Of a stretch of DNA of 9,430 nt, positions 1 to 5,075 are shown piece by piece; within the stretch, counting starts at the first letter, position 1; the number at the start of each line of letters is the position of its first letter. Under the pieces are notes generated by a model. That model was not told the origin of the DNA. It did not search any database and was given only the letters and a program-made list of their open reading frames with translations. The position numbers and the translations under genes are program-made. Source of the stretch: Caldifarciminota bacterium (lineage in GTDB: Bacteria > WOR-3 > Hydrothermia > WGAB01); the NCBI GenBank assembly GCA_015489295.1, contig WGAB01000321.1, forward strand, positions 1 through 9,430, in the 5' to 3' direction.

Positions 1-728
1 AACACCTGGAGCGACACGATGGTGGTCATGATGGTCACATAGAAGGTGGTGGGCGAGAGCAGCGGCACGGTGACGTTCCGGAAGGTTTGCCAGGGGCCGG
101 CGCCGTCGATCCGGGCGGCCTCGTAGTACACCTGCGGAATGTTCTTCAGGCCCGCCAGAAAGATCACGATGTTGTAGCCCATGCTCTTCCACACCGACAT
201 CAGGGAAATGGAGAACAGGGCCAGCGACGGACCCTTCAGCACCGTGGGCAGGGGGTGCCCCAGGAGCATCTCAAACACACCCCGCGGCTCCTCCAGCCAC
301 TGCAGGGGGTGCAGGTGCAGCAGCATCAACAGGTAGTTGAACAGGCCCCGCTGGGGATCGTAGAGCCATTTCCACACCACCGACACCGCCACAATGGAGG
401 TGACCACCGGCAGGAAGTAGATGGTGCGGTATAGGCCCAGGGCCTTGATGCCCCGGTTCAGGAGGGCCGCCACAAAGAGGGAAAACGCAATGCTCAGGGG
501 CACCGTGAACACGGTGTACCACAGGGTGTTCAACAGGGACTGCCAGAAGAAGGGGTCCTGGAACAGGGCCCGGAAGTTTTCCAGCCCCACAAAGCCCTTT
601 TCGCCGGAAATCCCCCAGTCGTAGAAGGACAGGCGGAACGCCGAAAGGATGGGGTAAAACTTGAAGGTGCCGAGGATGACCAGGGCCGGCAGCAGGAGCA
701 GGATCGGGTACCAGATGCGGTTTTTCAT
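1..728 (-). CDS. Sugar ABC transporter permease, MalF/UgpA type (3' end cut by window edge)
   Basis: Inner-membrane subunit of a binding-protein-dependent ABC importer, probably for a sugar, oligosaccharide or glycerol-phosphate-like solute. The 242 visible residues start MKNRIWYPILLLLPALVILG, a first transmembrane helix, followed by the family's FYPI.SAFRLSFYDW segment. Further helices lie near residues 66-90, 101-121 and 165-193. The EAA loop that docks on the ATPase is clear at about 202-223 (EAARIDGAGPWQTFRNVTVP). Only about the last 45-55 residues should be missing. Between the third and fourth helices (about 143-166) there is more sequence than in the shortest family members, with PRGVFEMLLG and a KGPSLAL segment. 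The ATG at 728-726 sits one base after the stop of the upstream small gene, with only a weak GGAA upstream, so translation is probably coupled. A MalG-like partner and a binding protein would be expected further left. The substrate cannot be told. Confidence 0.93.
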   Translation of the reverse strand, partial: MKNRIWYPILLLLPALVILGTFKFYPILSAFRLSFYDWGISGEKGFVGLENFRALFQDPFFWQSLLNTLWYTVFTVPLSIAFSLFVAALLNRGIKALGLYRTIYFLPVVTSIVAVSVVWKWLYDPQRGLFNYLLMLLHLHPLQWLEEPRGVFEMLLGHPLPTVLKGPSLALFSISLMSVWKSMGYNIVIFLAGLKNIPQVYYEAARIDGAGPWQTFRNVTVPLLSPTTFYVTIMTTIVSLQV

Positions 729-729
729 G

Positions 730-993
730 TCAGAATTTCCACAGCAGGAACACCATCAAAAACACAAAAAGCAGAGCCACGAGGTTAAAGGAAATGGTCA
801 GGCCCAGCGTGATTTTAAAGATCACCAGGTCCAGCGTAAAGGGCGAGAAGCCAAAGGAAACCGGGTAGAGCACCACATCCTTGACCGTACCCGAAGGAAT
901 CAGGCGGCGGATCAGCTCGCCCACCAGGTCGCCCGCCAGGGCACCCAGAAGCACCGCCGTTACGCGTTTGTAGGTGGTGGGCCGTAGAAACAT
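730..993 (-). CDS. Small DUF4321-like membrane protein
   Basis: An 87-residue protein with a hydrophobic N-terminal segment (about residues 11-28, with AVLLGALAGDLVGELI) and a long hydrophobic C-terminal part (about 55-86). The central pattern YPVSFGFSPFTLDLVIFKITLGLTI resembles my recollection of DUF4321, whose short members have a glycine-rich first helix and a (F)(S)P.TLDL..... LT(F/I)G....N motif. The function of that family is unknown. It is the first gene leftwards from the divergent promoter. Its TGA (732-730) is one base before the permease ATG, so the two are co-transcribed and probably translationally coupled. No Shine-Dalgarno sequence precedes the ATG at 993-991, which fits a near-leaderless transcript. 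The ATG is preferred because a TATAAT lies just upstream and no in-frame upstream start is needed. Confidence 0.8.
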   Translation of the reverse strand: MFLRPTTYKRVTAVLLGALAGDLVGELIRRLIPSGTVKDVVLYPVSFGFSPFTLDLVIFKITLGLTISFNLVALLFVFLMVFLLWKF

Positions 994-1006
994 TGCCGGT
1001 GTTTTG

Positions 1007-1012
1007 ATTATA
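1007..1012 (-). promoter_or_regulatory. -10 box of the leftward (DUF4321/permease) promoter
   Basis: Read on the minus strand this is a perfect TATAAT, ending 13 bases before the ATG at 993. A start site about 7 bases downstream would leave only about 6 bases of leader. No convincing TTGACA-like -35 is seen at 16-18 bp, so the call rests on the -10 box, its position and the AT-rich island in an otherwise GC-rich region. Confidence 0.55.
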
Positions 1013-1019
1013 CGGGCGC

Positions 1020-1025
1020 TATAAT
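1020..1025 (+). promoter_or_regulatory. -10 box of the rightward (methyltransferase-deoC-uvrC) promoter
   Basis: Perfect TATAAT with nine bases between it and the ATG at 1035. Transcription starting about 7 bases downstream would begin almost at the start codon, giving a leaderless mRNA. No Shine-Dalgarno sequence precedes this ATG. The -35 position (about 997-1003) has only a poor match. The box is back to back with the minus-strand TATAAT at 1012-1007, seven bases away. Confidence 0.6.
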
Positions 1026-1034
1026 TTCGGGACG

Positions 1035-1997
1035 ATGCGCTGCCCCGTGTGCCATCACGAAACCGGGTTTGAACGGGTGGACCAAACGGACGGCTACGAG
1101 ATCTATCGGTGTCCCCGGTGCGATGTCCGGTTTGCCTGGCCCTTCCAGGCGCCAGAGGCCCAATACTACGCCCGGGAACAGGACGAAACCTGGAAACTGG
1201 ACAGTTACCGGATCCCGCTGCTCTACCTGCAGGCCGGCATCCGGCTGCCCCTGTCGCCGGTCCACCGGGCGTTTTTGCGGCGGGTGCCGGTACGGGGGCT
1301 GCGGCTTCTGGATGTGGGCTCGGGCAACTGTGCCTTCGCCCGGGCCGTACAGGCCCGGGGCGGCATCGCCTGGGGACTGGATCCTTCGCCCCTGGGGCGT
1401 GAATACTGCGAACGCCAGGGTGTTTCCCGGTTCTTCGCCGGTACCCTGGAGGCCTTCCACAAGGCCCATCCCGAACTCCGGTTCCACCGGATCACCCTGT
1501 TTGAGGTGCTGGAACACCTGGACCGGCCCCGGGAAACCCTGGAACTCATCTTCCAGATGCTGGAACCCGGCGGCATCGTGGGCATCAGCGTGCCCGACGA
1601 AACCCGGGCCAGCCTGCGATGGGGGCTCCGCCGGTCGCCCGAGGACTATCCCCCTCACCATCTCACCCGCTGGACCCCCCGGGCCCTGGCCTATGCCGTG
1701 CGGCTCGTGGGCTTTGAAGTGGTGTACCACGGCTCCCTGCGGCCCAACCCGGGCTACAGCGTGGCCCGGCGCCTGAGCCGGTTCCCCACCTCCACCGAAC
1801 AGCTGGTGGCCTGGCTCCGGTCGGGGCCCACCCCGGCCGAGCGCTCCTGGAAACTCCGCCGGGTGTGGGACGGCGTGCGCCTGCGGGATGCCGCGTTCCA
1901 GTGGCTCCTTATGCCCCTGTGGGGCCTTTTCCATCTGGCTCGCGTCCGGGGCTGGTCCCAGCTGCTGATCGCCCAAAAACCGGAGGGAACGCCATGA
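1035..1997 (+). CDS. Class I SAM-dependent methyltransferase with N-terminal zinc ribbon
   Basis: A cytoplasmic 320-residue protein. The N-terminus holds a four-cysteine zinc ribbon: C3-x2-C6 (CPVCHHETGF) and C26-x2-C29 (YRCPRCDVRF). A Rossmann-type methyltransferase core follows. SAM motif I is LRLLDVGSGNCAFARAV (about 89-105), the acidic residue after strand 2 is in GLDPS (114-118), and FEVLEHLDRP (156-165) is the motif typical of the Methyltransf_11/23 group. LEPGGIVGISVP (176-187) is the following strand, and a YPPHHLTRWTP segment comes later. Zinc-ribbon methyltransferases of this type act on varied small molecules, sugars or lipids, and the substrate cannot be deduced. The ATG at 1035 is chosen because the first CxxC begins at residue 3 and a TATAAT sits nine bases upstream. 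The stop overlaps the deoC start by four bases (ATGA), so it leads an operon with deoC and uvrC. Confidence 0.88.
   Translation: MRCPVCHHETGFERVDQTDGYEIYRCPRCDVRFAWPFQAPEAQYYAREQDETWKLDSYRIPLLYLQAGIRLPLSPVHRAFLRRVPVRGLRLLDVGSGNCAFARAVQARGGIAWGLDPSPLGREYCERQGVSRFFAGTLEAFHKAHPELRFHRITLFEVLEHLDRPRETLELIFQMLEPGGIVGISVPDETRASLRWGLRRSPEDYPPHHLTRWTPRALAYAVRLVGFEVVYHGSLRPNPGYSVARRLSRFPTSTEQLVAWLRSGPTPAERSWKLRRVWDGVRLRDAAFQWLLMPLWGLFHLARVRGWSQLLIAQKPEGTP
1982..1987 (+). promoter_or_regulatory. Ribosome binding site of deoC
   Basis: GGAGGG lies six bases before the ATG at 1994, inside the end of the methyltransferase gene. It fixes the deoC start at 1994 rather than at upstream in-frame candidates that would lie inside the methyltransferase. 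Confidence 0.7.
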
Positions 1998-2737
1998 ACA
2001 CCCAGGAGATTCAACGGGTTCTTGAGGAGGCCCGGAACCGGCTGAACCGGCCGCCGGCGCCGCCGAAGTTGAGCCGGGCCGACCTCGCCCGCTACATAGA
2101 TCACACCCTGCTGAAACCCGAAGCCACGCCAGCCGATGCGGAACGCGTGGCCCACGAGGCCCTGGAACACGGGTTCCGGGCTGTGTGCGTGAACCCGTCC
2201 TACGGCGAACTGGTGGCCAGGATCCTGGCCGGCAGTTCCGTGGCCACCTGTGTCGTGGTGGGGTTTCCGCTGGGCGCTACCCTCACCCAGGTCAAGGCCG
2301 AGGAGGCTGCCCTGGCCGTAGAACGGGGGGCCTCGGAGGTGGACATGGTGATCCATATCGGCCACCTCAAGGCCCGCAACCTGCGGTATGTGGAACAGGA
2401 CATCCGGGCGGTACGCGAGGCCATGGGGCCCGACGGCGTGCTCAAGGTCATCCTGGAAACCGCGCTGCTCACCGATGAGGAAAAGGTGCTGGGAACCTGG
2501 CTGGTGCGGGAGGCCGGGGCCCAGTTCGTGAAGACCTCCACGGGCTTCGGGCCCGGCGGCGCCACGCCGTGGGATGTGGCCCTGCTGAAGGCCGCGGCCG
2601 GCGACGCCCTGCAGGTCAAGGCCGCCGGTGGCATCCGTACGGCCCAGCAGGCCCTGGAATACATCGCCCTCGGCGCCACCCGCCTGGGCACCTCCCGCAG
2701 CCTGCAAATTCTCGAAACCCTGGAGGAGAATGCTTGA
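1994..2737 (+). CDS. deoC: Deoxyribose-phosphate aldolase
   Basis: A class I aldolase that reversibly cleaves 2-deoxy-D-ribose 5-phosphate to glyceraldehyde 3-phosphate and acetaldehyde, in cytoplasmic deoxynucleoside breakdown. It has 247 residues and a TIM barrel. Landmarks are YIDHTLLKPEAT (34-45), AVCVNPSY (63-70), VVGFPLGA (88-95) and EVDMVI with the conserved Asp117. VKTSTGFGPGGAT holds the Schiff-base Lys180, and VKAAGGIRT holds the second conserved Lys209. All expected active-site residues are present. About 25 residues precede the conserved core, as in longer thermophile-type DeoC proteins. The ATG overlaps the methyltransferase stop and has a good Shine-Dalgarno sequence. The 3' end overlaps uvrC by eight bases. 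No other deo genes (deoA, deoD, deoB) are near, so it sits in a mixed operon rather than a nucleoside catabolic one. Confidence 0.97.
   Translation: MNTQEIQRVLEEARNRLNRPPAPPKLSRADLARYIDHTLLKPEATPADAERVAHEALEHGFRAVCVNPSYGELVARILAGSSVATCVVVGFPLGATLTQVKAEEAALAVERGASEVDMVIHIGHLKARNLRYVEQDIRAVREAMGPDGVLKVILETALLTDEEKVLGTWLVREAGAQFVKTSTGFGPGGATPWDVALLKAAAGDALQVKAAGGIRTAQQALEYIALGATRLGTSRSLQILETLEENA
2722..2728 (+). promoter_or_regulatory. Ribosome binding site of uvrC inside the deoC end
   Basis: The purine run GGAGGAG sits just before the ATG at 2730 within the last codons of deoC. It supports the uvrC start at 2730, with an 8-bp overlap and probable translational coupling, over the longer in-frame reading that begins near 2628. 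Confidence 0.55.
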
Positions 2738-4532
2738 CCTGAAGGCCCGGCTGCCGGATGTGCCCAATCGGCCGGGGGTGTACCTCTTCAAGGACGCCCA
2801 GGGCCGCTACCTGTACATCGGCAAGGCCCGGGATCTCCGCCACCGGCTGGCCGCCTACGCCCAGGACCCCCACGATCCCCGCATCCGGCGTATGCTGGAA
2901 CGCGCCGCCGACCTGGAATACCTGGTCACCCGGTCCGAGGCCGAGGCCCTGCTCTTGGAGGCCAACCTCATCAAGCGGTACCAGCCGCGGTACAACATCC
3001 GGCTCAAGGACGACAAGAAGTACCCCTACATCAAGATCACGGTGCAGGAGCCCTATCCCCGCATCTTTCCCACCCGCGACCTCCGTGACGACGGCTCCGT
3101 GCTCTTCGGCCCGTACACCAGCGCCCAGAGCATGCGGAAGGTCATCCGCCTGCTGCGCAAACTCTTTCCCCTGCGCACCTGCAAGTACCGGTTGCCGTCC
3201 CGCCGGCCCATCCCTCCCTGTCTGGATTATCACATCGGCCGGTGCCTGGGCCCGTGTTTCCGCGATACCCCCGAGGTTCGCGAGGCCTACGCCCGCGCGG
3301 TTCAGGGCACCCTGGATTTCCTCTCGGGCAACTTCCGGTCCTTAGTGGAACGCATAGAACAGGATATGCAGCGCGCCGCCCGGGACCTCCGGTTTGAGGA
3401 GGCGGCAGTGCTCCGCGACCAGCTGCGGGCCATTTACCAGGTGATGGGACGGCAGCAGATCGTGGGGATCGGCACGGAAAACAAGGACTTTGTGGCCCTG
3501 GCCCGCGAGGGGAACACCGCCGTGGCCATGGTGCTCAAGGTGCGCAACGGCAAGGTGCAGGAAAAGGAACACTTTGTGCTGGAGGTGCCGGCGGAGGCCG
3601 GGCCCCGGGAGCTCCTGGACCATTTCCTGGCCCTGTACTACTCCAGCAGCGCTCTGGGTATGGATACGGTGGTCACGGACCCGCCGCCGGGCCAGCCCGA
3701 GACCCTCGCGGAGATGGTGGCCCGCCGGGGCGGCCGGGTGGTGTTTCGGGGCGCGCACCCCCGCGAGGCCTCCCTGATGGACCTCACGCGGGAGAATGCG
3801 CGCCGCATCCTGGAACAGGAACTCCAGTGGAAACAGGGGCGCACCCTGATCCCTCCCGCGGTGCGGGAACTGCAAGAGTTGCTGCACCTGCCCCATCCTC
3901 CGGTGCGGATCCTGGCCTTTGATGTGTCGCAGCTGTTTGGCCGGCAGGCCGTGGGGTCGTCGGTGGAGTTCCGCATGGGCAAGCCGTACAAGTCGGGCTA
4001 TCGCCGGTACCGCATCCGCCGCACCGAGGGCGTGGACGACTATGCCATGATGCGGGAGATCGTGGAGCGGCGGCTCCGCGAGGAGCTGGAAAGCACCGAA
4101 GAACTGCCCCAGTTGCTCCTGATTGACGGCGGCGTGGGGCAGGTGCGGGCGGCCCGCGAGGCCCTGGAGGTGCTGGGCGTGGAGGAGGTGCGGCTTTTGG
4201 GCCTGGCCAAACGGCTGGACGAACTGGTTACCGAAGAGGGCCAGGTGATCATGCTGCCGGGTCGGTCGCAGGCCCTGCGCCTGCTCCAGCGGATCCGCGA
4301 CGAGGCCCACCGTTTCGCCCTGGGGTATCACCGCAAACTGCGCACCAAGAACGCCCTGGCTTCCCTGCTGGACACCCTGCCCGGCGTCGGGCCCCTGCGC
4401 AAGCAGCAGTTGCTGCGGGCCTTTGGCTCCGTGAGCCGGCTCATGGCGGCCTCGCCCGAGGAGATTGCCCAGGTGCCCGGCATCGGTCCCAAAACCGCCC
4501 GGCGCATTTACCAGGCCCTCCACGGCGAATGA
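2730..4532 (+). CDS. uvrC: Excinuclease ABC subunit C
   Basis: The nuclease of bacterial nucleotide excision repair. It joins the UvrB-damaged DNA complex and cuts 3' then 5' of the lesion. It is a normal-length 600-residue protein with all domains in order. The GIY-YIG nuclease spans about 14-92 (GVYLF, YLYIGKARDLRHRL, conserved Glu78 in LLEANLIK). A four-cysteine cluster, C151-x12-C164-x7-C172-x3-C176, matches the spacing type of the UvrC iron-sulfur site. The UvrB-binding UVR motif is at about 204-240 (DLRFEEAAVLRDQLRAI). The RNase H-like nuclease shows Asp398 (LAFDVS), Asp466 (LLIDGG) and the DEAHRF segment at 534-539, which supplies the remaining Asp and His. A tandem helix-hairpin-helix lies at about 549-597 (LPGVGP and VPGIGPKTA). 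It is the last gene of the unit and is followed by the repeat-rich gap. MLDLKARLPD fits the family's usual N-terminus. Confidence 0.98.
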   Translation: MLDLKARLPDVPNRPGVYLFKDAQGRYLYIGKARDLRHRLAAYAQDPHDPRIRRMLERAADLEYLVTRSEAEALLLEANLIKRYQPRYNIRLKDDKKYPYIKITVQEPYPRIFPTRDLRDDGSVLFGPYTSAQSMRKVIRLLRKLFPLRTCKYRLPSRRPIPPCLDYHIGRCLGPCFRDTPEVREAYARAVQGTLDFLSGNFRSLVERIEQDMQRAARDLRFEEAAVLRDQLRAIYQVMGRQQIVGIGTENKDFVALAREGNTAVAMVLKVRNGKVQEKEHFVLEVPAEAGPRELLDHFLALYYSSSALGMDTVVTDPPPGQPETLAEMVARRGGRVVFRGAHPREASLMDLTRENARRILEQELQWKQGRTLIPPAVRELQELLHLPHPPVRILAFDVSQLFGRQAVGSSVEFRMGKPYKSGYRRYRIRRTEGVDDYAMMREIVERRLREELESTEELPQLLLIDGGVGQVRAAREALEVLGVEEVRLLGLAKRLDELVTEEGQVIMLPGRSQALRLLQRIRDEAHRFALGYHRKLRTKNALASLLDTLPGVGPLRKQQLLRAFGSVSRLMAASPEEIAQVPGIGPKTARRIYQALHGE

Positions 4533-4567
4533 TCCCCTCCCCTCCATCCCCGTCCCCCAGGGGCGAA

Positions 4568-4634
4568 GACGAATTCCACGTCGCGGCCGAAGCCGCTTCT
4601 ATTGAGAGCAGCACCTTGCGCTATGGAATTCGTC
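4568..4634. repeat. 67-bp stem-loop-like unit bounded by 11-bp inverted repeats around repeat R1
   Basis: GACGAATTCCA (4568-4578) and its exact reverse complement TGGAATTCGTC (4624-4634) enclose one diverged REP-like copy (R1, 4581-4602) plus an unrelated filler. The right arm shares its last two bases with the first two of repeat R2. The unit has the same total length as the adjoining R2-R3 doublet. Whether the arms are an insertion boundary, a larger hairpin or a coincidence is not clear. Confidence 0.6.
4581..4602 (+). repeat. REP-like repeat copy R1 (diverged, single)
   Basis: A copy of the 22-bp unit whose core is GCGGCTAAAGCCGC followed by TCCTAC. Here the loop reads CGA instead of TAA and the tail is TTCTAT. 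The 5-bp stem GCGGC/GCCGC is intact. Orientation is that of R2, R4 and R6. Confidence 0.75.
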
Positions 4635-4699
4635 GCGGCTAAAGCCGCTCCTACGACGTTCAACGACCCAACCCCTCGTAGGAGCTGCTTTAGCGGCGA
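4633..4699. repeat. REP-like inverted doublet R2-R3
   Basis: R2 (4633-4654, plus orientation, core GCGGCTAAAGCCGC, tail TCCTAC) faces R3 (4678-4699, minus orientation, starting GTAGGAGC). They are separated by a 23-base spacer containing GTTCAACGACC. The arms pair over most of their length, so the unit can form one long hairpin or two small ones. The reverse-oriented copy begins with GTAG, like the tetranucleotide that precedes REP hairpins used by RAYT transposases. Spacer and arms are shared with the doublet at 4743-4810, so the doublet is the repeated unit. It also lies just after the uvrC stop and may help end or stabilise its transcript. Confidence 0.85.
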
Positions 4700-4742
4700 T
4701 TAGAGCTCCAGGGACCTCTCGATGTGAGGGGAGGATTTACGG

Positions 4743-4810
4743 TCGCGGCTGAAGCCGCTCCTACAATGTTCAACGACCAAAACCTCTTGTAGGAGCCGCT
4801 TTAGCGGCGA
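4743..4810. repeat. REP-like inverted doublet R4-R5
   Basis: R4 (4743-4764, plus orientation, loop variant GAA) faces R5 (4789-4810, minus orientation) across a 24-base spacer. The spacer again contains GTTCAACGACC followed by an A/C-rich run, nearly the same as in R2-R3. In R5 the stem is GCCGC..GCGGC where R4 has GCGGC..GCCGC, so one base pair is swapped between arms while each small hairpin stays fully paired. Confidence 0.85.
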
Positions 4811-4815
4811 TTTTT
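4795..4815 (+). terminator. Possible intrinsic terminator formed by R5 plus a T-run
   Basis: The R5 hairpin (GCCGCT, 2-base loop, AGCGGC, at 4795-4808) is followed by GATTTTT to 4815. The stem is short but GC-rich, so it could stop rightward transcription from the uvrC unit before miaB. It is the only hairpin with a T-run in the gap. Its distance from the uvrC stop (over 260 bases) makes the assignment uncertain. Confidence 0.35.
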
Positions 4816-4850
4816 GGAGGCATCTCGGGCGAAAGGGGACACTCTGCGCA

Positions 4851-4872
4851 TCGCGGCTAAAGCCGCTCCTAC
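4851..4872 (+). repeat. REP-like repeat copy R6 (single)
   Basis: A perfect match to R2 across all 22 bases, in plus orientation and without a partner arm downstream. The next bases (GACGATCC) follow the R2 spacer for only a few positions and then diverge, as if this were a left half-doublet. A 7-bp inverted repeat, GGAGGCA (4816-4822) and TGCCTCC (4890-4896), flanks it, perhaps by chance. Confidence 0.8.
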
Positions 4873-5037
4873 GACGATCCAAGGTTAAGTGCCTCCGAAA
4901 GGGCACGGGAACGGCTACTTCAGGAGGGCAACGGCTCCAGGTGGCATATCGGAGCACCGGCATAACCGCCAGGCTTTGCCCGGCCATCATCCTCGAAGGG
5001 CCACGATGCCCCACCGGCCGTTCTTTTTCTACCCTCC

Positions 5038-5066
5038 TTGACCGGTTCAGTCAGAAAGCGTACCTT
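5038..5066 (+). promoter_or_regulatory. Promoter of miaB (TTGACC - 17 bp - TACCTT)
   Basis: A -35-like TTGACC at 5038-5043 and a -10-like TACCTT at 5061-5066 are separated by an ideal 17 bp. Nine bases separate the -10 from the ATG at 5076, the same distance as for the methyltransferase gene. This predicts a leaderless mRNA, and no Shine-Dalgarno sequence is present. Confidence 0.6.
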
Positions 5067-5075
5067 AAAAAACCT

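Larger units (their letters stand above)
4533..5075. other. Non-coding gap between uvrC and miaB, rich in REP-like repeats
   Basis: A 543-base stretch without a credible gene. Bases 4568-4872 hold six REP-like hairpin repeats, annotated separately. Bases 4533-4567 are a C-rich run after the uvrC stop. Bases 4873-5037 contain a possible small hairpin (GTGCC 4889-4893 with GGCAC 4902-4906) and a near-direct repeat around AACGGCT (4910-4916, 4930-4936), but no RNA family I recognise. The miaB promoter is at 5038-5066. Open reading frames across the gap on either strand translate the repeats (for instance repeated SGFSRD on the minus strand) and look spurious. Confidence 0.8.

Noticed and set aside
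87..434. Plus-strand reading frame opposite the permease
   Set aside because: It is an antisense shadow rich in H, Q and R. The minus strand encodes a clear permease with helices and EAA motif.
1008..1976. 322-residue minus-strand reading frame opposite the methyltransferase
   Set aside because: It is a shadow of the plus-strand methyltransferase, with composition typical of antisense frames and no domain.
1865..1993. Upstream in-frame extension of deoC
   Set aside because: It overlaps the conserved methyltransferase frame. GGAGGG and the ATGA overlap mark 1994 as the start.
2628..2729. Upstream in-frame extension of uvrC inside deoC
   Set aside because: It is an alternate-frame reading of deoC. 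UvrC proteins begin close to the GIY-YIG domain, and a Shine-Dalgarno sequence precedes the ATG at 2730.
4568..4872. CRISPR array
   Set aside because: Repeats alternate in orientation, are themselves palindromic, differ in spacing and share the same spacer in the doublets. No cas gene is present.
4700..5014. 104-residue minus-strand reading frame with repeated SGFSRD
   Set aside because: It is a translation of the REP-like repeats plus flanks. It has no Shine-Dalgarno sequence, no promoter and no domain, and this peptide pattern is a known artefact of such repeats.
4873..5037. Riboswitch or small RNA upstream of miaB
   Set aside because: Only one 5-bp hairpin and a short direct repeat are seen, with no recognisable riboswitch core. 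The predicted leaderless miaB start leaves no room for a 5' leader.
4941..5075. Upstream in-frame extension of miaB
   Set aside because: It contains the TTGACC/TACCTT promoter, has no similarity to MiaB N-termini, and the ATG at 5076 gives the normal family start.
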